DNA of 20,801 bases, taken from the NCBI GenBank assembly GCA_900549245.1, contig URNQ01000013.1, positions 1 through 20,801 on the forward strand. The letters run 5' to 3'. The position numbers and the translations under genes were made by a program. Under the pieces are notes generated by a model. The model worked only from the letters and a program-made list of their open reading frames with translations, had not been told where the DNA came from and ran no database searches. The DNA comes from an uncultured Collinsella sp. GTDB lineage: Bacteria; Actinomycetota; Coriobacteriia; Coriobacteriales; Coriobacteriaceae. Below, one piece after another: positions 14,996 through 20,801 of the stretch. Positions within the stretch are counted from its first letter, which is position 1, and every line of letters begins with the position of its first letter.

Positions 14996-15844
14996 ATGCC
15001 AAGCTGGAACATTCATATCGCTCAAACGGAGCGCTTGCTGACACGTGCTAGCGTGCTTGCCGATAGCGTGCGCGACCGCAATGCCTTTTTGTTTGGCTGC
15101 GTGGTTCCGGACATCTTTGTGGGCTATATGGTTCCTGGCATCGCCGATCCCATCCCGTACCGCATCACGCACTTTGCTAAGCCCGAGCCTATCCCCAAAC
15201 CACGCGAGCACGAGTTCTGGGATACCTATGTGACGCCGCTGCTTAAAAGTTCGCCCACCGGTGCGCCAGCCGCGGCGACCTCGATTATCGAGGAGCGCGA
15301 GCGACTGAACCGCGTGCACTATCCCCAGCGCTACAAGGATGCCGAGCCGGTTGCCGGTCCCGGCGCCTGTGAGTTCTCGCTTGCGTCCGAAGATGTGGCG
15401 CAGTCGCTGCTCGATTTAACGCTGGGCGTCTGGTCGCATCTGGTGGCCGATACCGTATGGAATACGCGCGTGAATCAGTACCTGGAGGCGCACGGCGGCA
15501 AGCCGTGCGAGGAATTCCGCATTAAAAAGCAGGGCGATTTTGACTGGTTTGGTAAGACGCTCGGCATTGTTTCCATCCCGCGTGCGACCGATCGTCTGTA
15601 TACCGCTGCGGCACGTTTTGGGCAGTATCCCATCCATAAGGAGTATGTGCTCAAGACCATCGGCGTTATGCACGAGATTGTGCGCGAAAACCCCGGTGAG
15701 CCCGATCATCCGCCATACCGCCTGCTAACTGAGGAGTTTTTCGATGCAACGTTTACCGAGGTCATCGAGCTGACCGAGGTGGGCTTTGCGACTCGCGTTG
15801 CCGCTTCTGACGTCCCCGCAGTCCCTCTGATCACTAGCTGCTAG
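14996..15844 (+). CDS. Zinc-dependent phospholipase C-like protein
   Basis: The 282-residue protein starts MPSWNIHIAQTERLL and shows the spaced His/Asp pattern of the zinc-dependent phospholipase C family (PF00882-like): NIHIAQ near the start, FGCVVPDIFVGY, ITHFAKPE, and GVWSHLVADTVWNTRVN with an H-x3-D metal pair. Family members such as clostridial alpha-toxin are secreted, but I see no signal peptide here, so this one is probably cytoplasmic and its substrate is unknown. ATG 14996 is chosen because GGGGG lies 5 nt upstream; ATG 14984 would add four residues but has almost no leader. The gene follows cbiO by 80 bp with its own promoter and converges with pyk, sharing the hairpin region at 15992-16028. 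The name reflects the fold; the enzyme activity is not proven by sequence. Confidence 0.75.
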   Translation: MPSWNIHIAQTERLLTRASVLADSVRDRNAFLFGCVVPDIFVGYMVPGIADPIPYRITHFAKPEPIPKPREHEFWDTYVTPLLKSSPTGAPAAATSIIEERERLNRVHYPQRYKDAEPVAGPGACEFSLASEDVAQSLLDLTLGVWSHLVADTVWNTRVNQYLEAHGGKPCEEFRIKKQGDFDWFGKTLGIVSIPRATDRLYTAAARFGQYPIHKEYVLKTIGVMHEIVRENPGEPDHPPYRLLTEEFFDATFTEVIELTEVGFATRVAASDVPAVPLITSC

Positions 15845-15991
15845 CTGGCCGGCTTGACGGCGAACAGCTCATCCCAATCGACCAATAACTCCCGTCGCAG
15901 GGTGTAAACACGGCAAACGAGCTGCACATTTCGTAGCATGCCATAAGTAGCTGGTTGCGTGTCATGCCGTGTAAGAGGTATTTGCGCACAG

Positions 15992-16028
15992 AAAAAGGGC
16001 CCGGAAGGCTTTGCCTTCCGGGCCCTTT
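15992..16028 (-). terminator. Strong terminator of pyk
   Basis: Read leftward, AAAGGGCCCGGAAGGC pairs with GCCTTCCGGGCCCTTT over 16 bp around AAA, and the T run continues through 15992. It lies 28 bp after the pyk stop. For the convergent rightward gene the tail is TTTG, so it may work weakly in that direction too. Confidence 0.92.
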
Positions 16029-16056
16029 GCAATGCAAGTCTGCTTGCAAGTACGAC

Positions 16057-17517
16057 TTAGCGCACCTGAGCGACGTAAGCGACGTTGGTCGAGGAGACCT
16101 TGTCCTCGAGCTGGACGCTCATGCGGGGATCCCCGGCGGTAGCGACGGTCAAATCGCCAGTCTTGACGTAGCCGAGCTCCTTAGCGGTCTCGATCGCCTT
16201 GACGATCGTGCCATTGACGGTGCCCTGGGTAATCTCGGCCTGGTGCGGGATAACACCCCAGTACATGATCATCTGCTGGACGGCCCACTCGTGGCGGGAG
16301 AACGCGCAAATCGGCATGTTGGGACGGAAGTGCGAGATCAGGCGAGCGGTACGACCGGTGGTCGTCGGCACGGTGATGCACTTGGCGCCAACGGTGGTGG
16401 CCATGTTCACAGCGGACATACCCACAACGTTGTTGACAACGCGGGTGCCGTGAGCATCGGCCGGAACCTCGAGCGGAGCGTGGGCCGGGAGGTACTTCTC
16501 GGTCTCGAGAGCAATGCTGGCCTGCATCTTAACGGCCTCGACCGGGTACTTACCGGCAGCGGACTCGCCAGAGAGCATAACGGCGTCGGTGCCGTCGTAG
16601 ATGGCATTAGCAACGTCGGCAACCTCGGCGCGCGTCGGGCGCGGGTTCTGCTGCATGGAGTCGAGCATCTGCGTAGCGGTGATAACGGGCTTGTAGGCCG
16701 CGTTGCACTTGGCGATGATCTCCTTCTGGATGTGGGGAACGAGCTCGGGCTTGATCTCGATGCCCAGGTCGCCACGGGCGACCATGATGCCGTCGGAAGC
16801 CTCGAGGATCTCGTCGAAGTTCTCGACGCCCAGGGCGCACTCGATCTTCGGGAAGATTGTCACGTGCTCGCCACCGTTCTCGCGGCAAAGCTCGCGGATG
16901 CCGCGGACGGACTCGCCGTCACGGATGAAGGAAGCGGCGATGTAATCGATGTTCTCGGTCAGGCCAAAGAGGATGTCCTGACGATCGCGCTCGGTGATGG
17001 CGGGCAGCGAGATGTTGACGTTGGGCATGTTGACGCCCTTGCGCTCGCCGATCAGGCCGTCGTTCTTAACGACGCAGGTCATGTCCTGGCCGCTGACGGA
17101 CTCGACCTCGAGAGCAACCAGGCCGTCATCGATCAGGATGAGGGAGCCCTTCTCGACCTCGGAGGGCAGAGCCAGGTAGTCGAGGGAGATGTGCTCAGCG
17201 GTGCCGTGGAAATCCTCGGACGTGGGCTGAGCGGTGACGACAATCTTGTCGCCGGTCTTGACGGCAACCTTCTTGCCATCGACCAGAAGGCCGGTGCGGA
17301 CCTCGGGGCCCTTGGTGTCGAGCAGGATGCCGACGGGCAGACCGAGCTCCTTGGAAATACGACGGACGCGCTCGATGCGACCGTGGTGCTCGTCGTAGGA
17401 TCCGTGCGAGAAGTTAAAACGGGCGACGTTCATGCCCGCCTTGATCATCTCGCGGATGGTCTCGTCGCTATCGCAGGCGGGACCCATGGTGCATACAATC
17501 TTGGTGCGCTTGTACAT
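16057..17517 (-). CDS. pyk: Pyruvate kinase
   Basis: Pyruvate kinase makes pyruvate and ATP from phosphoenolpyruvate and ADP in the last step of glycolysis. The leftward gene encodes 486 residues, slightly longer than the common bacterial 470-480. Family motifs in order: TKIVCTMGPACDS, MNVARFNFSHGS, LLDTKGPEVRTG, the B-domain (about 72-170), ASFIRDGESV, FPKIECALG with the catalytic Lys, the metal-binding MVARGDLGIEI, ATQMLDSM, DAVMLSGESAAGKYPVEAV, and the C-terminal regulatory domain ending AYVAQVR. ATG 17517 has GGAGG 5 nt upstream. No PEP-utiliser domain is appended at the C-terminus, unlike in some Gram-positive enzymes. It has its own promoter (17581-17611) and a strong terminator, so it is a single-gene unit. 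The -10 element is bracketed by CGAAATG repeats that may bind a regulator. Confidence 0.97.
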   Translation of the reverse strand: MYKRTKIVCTMGPACDSDETIREMIKAGMNVARFNFSHGSYDEHHGRIERVRRISKELGLPVGILLDTKGPEVRTGLLVDGKKVAVKTGDKIVVTAQPTSEDFHGTAEHISLDYLALPSEVEKGSLILIDDGLVALEVESVSGQDMTCVVKNDGLIGERKGVNMPNVNISLPAITERDRQDILFGLTENIDYIAASFIRDGESVRGIRELCRENGGEHVTIFPKIECALGVENFDEILEASDGIMVARGDLGIEIKPELVPHIQKEIIAKCNAAYKPVITATQMLDSMQQNPRPTRAEVADVANAIYDGTDAVMLSGESAAGKYPVEAVKMQASIALETEKYLPAHAPLEVPADAHGTRVVNNVVGMSAVNMATTVGAKCITVPTTTGRTARLISHFRPNMPICAFSRHEWAVQQMIMYWGVIPHQAEITQGTVNGTIVKAIETAKELGYVKTGDLTVATAGDPRMSVQLEDKVSSTNVAYVAQVR

Positions 17518-17580
17518 TCAGACCTCCATCTGACATCGTCTTGCGCTGATAGATAAACCAAAAGAAATAAAACCGAAATG

Positions 17581-17611
17581 ATTATAACGAAATGCCGACC
17601 GAATACCCCAA
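17581..17611 (-). promoter_or_regulatory. Promoter of pyk
   Basis: Read leftward, the perfect -10 TATAAT (complement of 17581-17586) is preceded by TTGGGG (complement of 17606-17611) with a 19-bp spacer, longer than ideal. RNA would start near 17574, giving a leader of about 57 nt. A- and T-rich tracts farther upstream (17612-17670) could help the polymerase bind. Confidence 0.65.
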
Positions 17612-17811
17612 AAAATCGACCGTATGCCGAAATGGAAGTTCATTTTTTTCGAGAAAAACGGTATATGAAAAATCTTTACCAACCGCTCTAACCGCTGCTA
17701 TCTGGGCGATATGTCAGTTTGGCGATGTGCCGAAGAAAAAACGTTTTACCAATGTTGAGCATCACACGGTCTGCACCGTTGCGTGCGGACCATATTTCCA
17801 AACCGATTGTT
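17612..17811. other. AT-rich divergent intergenic region, no gene
   Basis: This part of the pyk-ATPase divergent region is clearly richer in A and T than the coding DNA. It contains a third CGAAATG (17628-17634), several A or T runs, and no frame with a ribosome-binding site or protein pattern. TTTACC...TATCTG near 17676-17705 is a possible extra rightward promoter, but weak. Confidence 0.4.
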
Positions 17812-17841
17812 TTGGCTAGACGCGTCGCTTTGGGGTACCAT
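17812..17841 (+). promoter_or_regulatory. Promoter of the P-type ATPase gene
   Basis: TTGGCT (17812-17817) and TACCAT (17836-17841) are separated by 18 bp. RNA would start near 17848, directly before the first leader hairpin at 17851, which supports the assignment. Confidence 0.55.
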
Positions 17842-17850
17842 AGCTCCACT

Positions 17851-17959
17851 ATCAACTGCCGCTCAGCACGGCAGCCTTGATGAGCCCTTGCCCTTCTCCT
17901 GGGAATTATGATCGGGCATCAATCTGCTGAGTGGCCCGAATCCCAGGAGGGGACTCTAT
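17851..17959 (+). promoter_or_regulatory. Candidate riboswitch-like leader that buries the ATPase ribosome-binding site
   Basis: Hairpin 1 is ATCAA-CTGCCG (17851-17861) with CGGCAG (17869-17874), a CC bulge, and TTGAT (17877-17881); its loop is exactly CTCAGCA. Hairpin 2 is CTCCTGGGA (17896-17904) with TCCCAGGAG (17941-17949), topped by TCGGGC/GCCCGA (17912-17917, 17934-17939) and a 16-nt loop that contains TGCTGAG (17925-17931). The two loop sequences are perfect 7-nt complements and could kiss. The ribosome-binding site AGGAGG (17945-17950, 9 nt from the ATG) is mostly inside hairpin 2. An alternative pairing, TTGATG-AG-CCC (17877-17887) with GGGCATCAA (17914-17922), excludes the inner stem of hairpin 2 and the base of hairpin 1. 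No T-rich terminator is present, so control would be on translation. It matches no leader class I know. Confidence 0.6.
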
Positions 17960-20641
17960 ATGCAAAAGGAATACCTGTCCGCCGCGGTGGAGGTGCTCAG
18001 CGACCAAGGTGTCGATGAGAACCTCGGCCTGAGCAACGACGAGGCGTCTTCGCGCCTCGCCAAGACAGGCCCTAACAAGCTCGAGGAAGCCGAGAAGACG
18101 CCGCTGTGGAAGCGTTTCTTTGAGCAGATGGCCGACCCCATGGTCATCATGCTGATCGTTGCCGCCGTCATCAGTGCGCTCACGGGCATGGTCAAGGGCG
18201 AGCCCGACTTTGCCGATGTTGCCATCATCATGTTCGTCGTTATCGTCAACTCGGTGCTGGGCGTGGTCCAGGAAGCCAAGAGCGAGGAGGCCCTCGAGGC
18301 CCTGCAGGAGATGAGCGCGGCGCAGTCCAAGGTGCTGCGCGACGGCAAGCTCGTACATCTGCCGAGCGCCGAGCTCGTGCCTGGCGACGTGATCATGCTC
18401 GAGGCGGGCGACTCCGTCCCGGCCGATTGCCGCGTGCTCGAGAGCGCCACGATGAAGATCGAAGAGGCCGCGCTGACCGGCGAGTCCGTGCCGGTCGAGA
18501 AGCACGCCAACGTGATCGAGCTCGCCGCGGGCACCGACGACGTGCCACTCGGCGACCGTAAGAACATGTGCTACATGGGCTCCACCGTGGTGTACGGTCG
18601 CGGTCGCGCCGTCGTGGTCGGCACCGGTATGAACACCGAGATGGGCAAGATTGCCGGTGCTCTTGCCGAGGCCAAGGAAGAGCTCACGCCGTTGCAGGTG
18701 AAGCTTGCCGAGCTCAGCCGCATCCTCACCATCATGGTTATCGTCATCTGCGTCGTGATCTTTGGCGTCGACATCCTGCGCCACGGCGTGGGCAACGTTC
18801 TCACCGACCCGACTGCCCTGCTCGACACCTTTATGGTCGCCGTTTCGCTCGCCGTCGCCGCCATCCCCGAGGGCCTGGTCGCCGTCGTGACCATCGTCCT
18901 TTCGCTCGGCGTGACCAAGATGGCCAAGCGCCAGGCGATCATCCGCAAGCTCTCTGCTGTCGAGACCCTCGGCTGCACGCAGACCATCTGCTCCGACAAG
19001 ACCGGTACCCTTACTCAAAACAAGATGACCGTCGTCAAGCACGAGCTCGCTGCGCCCAAGGAGAAGTTCCTGGCCGGCATGGCGCTGTGCTCCGATGCTC
19101 AGTGGGACGAGGAACTGGGCGAGGCCGTGGGCGAGCCGACCGAGTGTGCGCTCGTCAATGATGCCGGCAAAGCTGGTCTTACTGGCCTGACTGCCGAGCA
19201 CCCGCGCGTGGGCGAGGCCCCGTTCGACTCGGGCCGTAAGATGATGTCCGTGGTCGTCGAGACCCTGGACGGCGAGTACGAGCAGTACACCAAGGGCGCG
19301 CCCGACGTGGTGATCGGCCTGTGCACCCATATCTACGAGGGCGATAAGGTCGTCCCCCTGACCGAGGAGCGCCGTGCCGAGCTCGTGGCCGCCAACAAGG
19401 CCATGGCCGACGAGGCCCTGCGCGTGCTGGCGCTGGCGAGCCGCACCTACACCGAGGTTCCCGCCGACTGCAGCCCCGCTGCGCTCGAGCATGACCTGGT
19501 CTTCTGCGGCCTGTCCGGTATGATCGACCCGGTCCGTCCCGAGGTGGCCGACGCTATCCGCGAGGCGCACGACGCCGGTATCCGCACCGTCATGATCACG
19601 GGCGACCACATCGACACCGCCGTGGCCATTGCCAAGCAGCTGGGGATCGTCACCGATCGCAGCCATGCCATCACCGGTGCCGACCTCGATCGCATGAGCG
19701 ACGAGGAGCTCGACGCGCACATCGAAGACTACGGCGTGTACGCTCGTGTCCAGCCCGAGCACAAGACCCGTATCGTCGAGGCTTGGAAGTCGCGCGACCA
19801 GATTGTGGCCATGACAGGCGATGGCGTCAACGACGCCCCGTCCATCAAGCGCGCCGACATCGGCGTGGGTATGGGCATCACCGGCACCGACGTTACCAAG
19901 AACGTCGCCGATATGGTGCTCGCCGACGACAACTTCGCCACCATCATCGGTGCCTGCGAAGAGGGCCGTCGCATCTACGACAATATCCGCAAGGTCATTC
20001 AGTTCCTGCTTTCGGCCAACCTTGCCGAGGTGTTCTCGGTGTTTATCGCCACGCTCATCGGCTTTACTATCTTCCAGCCGGTGCAGCTGCTGTGGGTGAA
20101 CCTGGTCACCGACTGCTTCCCCGCGCTCGCGTTGGGCATGGAGGATGCCGAGGGCGACATCATGAAGCGCAAGCCGCGCAACGCCAAGGACGGCGTCTTT
20201 GCCGGACATATGGGTCTGGACTGCGTGGTCCAGGGCCTAATCATCACCGTGCTGGTGCTGGCGAGCTTCTTTGTGGGCGTGTACTTTGACATGGGCTACA
20301 TCCATATCGCCGATATGATCGCCGGCAATGCCGACGAGGAAGGCGTGATGATGGCGTTCATCACGCTCAACATGGTCGAGATTTTCCACTGCTTCAATAT
20401 GCGCAGCCGTCGTGCGTCGCTGTTTAGCATGAAGAAGCAGAACAAGTGGCTGTGGGCCTCGGCCGCGCTGGCGCTGGTGCTGACGGTGATCGTAACCGTG
20501 CAGCCGACGCTTGCCGAGATGTTCTTTGGCCCCGTGACGCTTGAGCTCAAGGGCGTTGTCGCTGCCCTGGGCCTGGCCTTCCTGATCATCCCGCTGATGG
20601 AGATCTACAAGGCGATCATGCGCGCGGTCGAGAAGGAGTAG
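17960..20641 (+). CDS. Calcium-type P2 ATPase (cation-transporting)
   Basis: The 893-residue protein is a P-type ATPase of the SERCA/PMCA-like P2 group, which pumps Ca2+ out of the cytoplasm. Visible in order: the N-terminal cation-ATPase domain, helices M1-M2 (about 55-110), the actuator loop TGES (about 173-176), M4 with AAIPEGL (about 301-305), the phosphorylation site DKTGTLT with Asp346, KGAP in the nucleotide domain, TGDH, GDGVNDAP (about 621-628), and six C-terminal helices. Ion-site residues of SERCA are kept: Glu in PEGL (M4), Asn and Glu in SANLAEV (M5), Asn, Thr and Asp in NLVTDCFPALALG (M6), and a Glu in NMVEIF (M8 position). This favours Ca2+, though Mn2+ or another cation is possible. 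ATG 17960 has AGGAGG at 9 nt, inside a leader hairpin. It is divergent from pyk and followed by two hairpins. Confidence 0.94.
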   Translation: MQKEYLSAAVEVLSDQGVDENLGLSNDEASSRLAKTGPNKLEEAEKTPLWKRFFEQMADPMVIMLIVAAVISALTGMVKGEPDFADVAIIMFVVIVNSVLGVVQEAKSEEALEALQEMSAAQSKVLRDGKLVHLPSAELVPGDVIMLEAGDSVPADCRVLESATMKIEEAALTGESVPVEKHANVIELAAGTDDVPLGDRKNMCYMGSTVVYGRGRAVVVGTGMNTEMGKIAGALAEAKEELTPLQVKLAELSRILTIMVIVICVVIFGVDILRHGVGNVLTDPTALLDTFMVAVSLAVAAIPEGLVAVVTIVLSLGVTKMAKRQAIIRKLSAVETLGCTQTICSDKTGTLTQNKMTVVKHELAAPKEKFLAGMALCSDAQWDEELGEAVGEPTECALVNDAGKAGLTGLTAEHPRVGEAPFDSGRKMMSVVVETLDGEYEQYTKGAPDVVIGLCTHIYEGDKVVPLTEERRAELVAANKAMADEALRVLALASRTYTEVPADCSPAALEHDLVFCGLSGMIDPVRPEVADAIREAHDAGIRTVMITGDHIDTAVAIAKQLGIVTDRSHAITGADLDRMSDEELDAHIEDYGVYARVQPEHKTRIVEAWKSRDQIVAMTGDGVNDAPSIKRADIGVGMGITGTDVTKNVADMVLADDNFATIIGACEEGRRIYDNIRKVIQFLLSANLAEVFSVFIATLIGFTIFQPVQLLWVNLVTDCFPALALGMEDAEGDIMKRKPRNAKDGVFAGHMGLDCVVQGLIITVLVLASFFVGVYFDMGYIHIADMIAGNADEEGVMMAFITLNMVEIFHCFNMRSRRASLFSMKKQNKWLWASAALALVLTVIVTVQPTLAEMFFGPVTLELKGVVAALGLAFLIIPLMEIYKAIMRAVEKE

Positions 20642-20679
20642 GTCGAAAGGCCATCCTTCCCACCGGCCCGACCGCCTGC

Positions 20680-20739
20680 GGGGTTTCTTCCTCGCTGGTC
20701 CTCGCGCTTCGCGCTGCGGGATCGCTCGGAAGAAACCCC
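20680..20739. repeat. Large inverted repeat after the ATPase gene
   Basis: GGGGTTTCTTCC (20680-20691) and GGAAGAAACCCC (20728-20739) are perfect 12-bp complements. Between them lies a GC-rich segment with its own small hairpin (CGCGC-TTC-GCGC). No T tract follows. It sits 13 bp before a standard terminator and looks like an intergenic palindrome or a second RNA end-protecting hairpin. Confidence 0.65.
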
Positions 20740-20752
20740 TCCCGGCTGAACT

Positions 20753-20791
20753 GCCTCCCATTTCTTGGACATGAGAAATGGGAGGCTTTTT
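20753..20791 (+). terminator. Strong terminator of the ATPase gene
   Basis: GCCTCCCATTTCT (20753-20765) pairs perfectly with AGAAATGGGAGGC (20774-20786) over 13 bp around an 8-nt loop, followed by TTTTT. Confidence 0.93.
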
Positions 20792-20801
20792 ATGCGTGTC
20801 G

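Noticed and set aside
15841..15939. Short leftward frame MLRNVQLVCRVY...LFAVKPAS after pyk
   Set aside because: It reads somewhat like protein, but it lies beyond the strong pyk terminator, has no ribosome-binding site or promoter, and is only 32 codons long. It could be a gene remnant; I cannot support it.
15955..17556. Open frame of 533 codons on the plus strand opposite pyk
   Set aside because: It is the antisense of pyk, starts upstream of the pyk terminator hairpin and runs through it, and has a repetitive Asp/Leu/Gly-rich composition.
17848..17959. yybP-ykoY (Mn2+) or M-box (Mg2+) riboswitch before the ATPase
   Set aside because: The conserved core sequences of these classes are not visible, and the leader is too short for an M-box. 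I therefore describe it only as a candidate new element.
17906..20209. Long open frame (767 codons) on the minus strand opposite the P-type ATPase
   Set aside because: It is the same kind of antisense shadow; the ATPase has all family motifs, and the antisense frame has none.

Overview
The window looks like chromosomal DNA of a high-GC Gram-positive anaerobe. The gene content, codon use and protein wording fit the Coriobacteriia (Collinsella and relatives). This taxonomic placement is inferred from memory of protein families, not from a search. Most of the window is ordinary core and housekeeping sequence. I see no phage, insertion sequence, transposase or CRISPR array.

Layout. 1-746: the start of a leftward gene with a DUF5710-like domain, cut by the window edge, and a leftward tRNA-Val(GAC) with its own promoter and terminator. 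1040-2062: an EamA-type membrane transporter. 2209-4521: a large membrane-anchored DUF4012 protein with a disordered N-terminus. 4604-5943: glmM (phosphoglucosamine mutase, cell-wall precursor synthesis), which carries an apparent one-base frameshift. 6149-7723, leftward: an M32 metallocarboxypeptidase, convergent with glmM. 7842-11951: the pheS-pheT operon for phenylalanyl-tRNA synthetase, preceded by a complete T-box leader with a TTC (Phe) specifier. 12078-14915: a cobalt or nickel ECF uptake operon, cbiM (with a fused C-terminal PDGLE/CbiN-like part), cbiQ and cbiO. 14996-15844: a zinc-dependent phospholipase C-like protein. 16057-17517, leftward: pyruvate kinase. 17960-20641: a calcium-type P2 ATPase, divergent from pyk and followed by a strong terminator.

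How the genes work together. PheS and PheT form one enzyme, and its expression should follow the level of uncharged tRNA-Phe through the T-box. CbiM, CbiQ and CbiO form one membrane importer. The other genes look like single-gene transcription units separated by hairpins.

The most interesting feature is the roughly 110-nt leader of the P-type ATPase (17851-17959). It has two hairpins whose loops are perfectly complementary over 7 nt, a mutually exclusive alternative pairing, and a ribosome-binding site buried in the second hairpin. It matches no leader class that I recognise and is a reasonable candidate for a cation-responsive riboswitch or another translational switch. Other points of interest are the glmM frameshift in a G5 run, a long imperfect palindrome between pheS and pheT, and 7-bp direct repeats that bracket the pyk -10 element.
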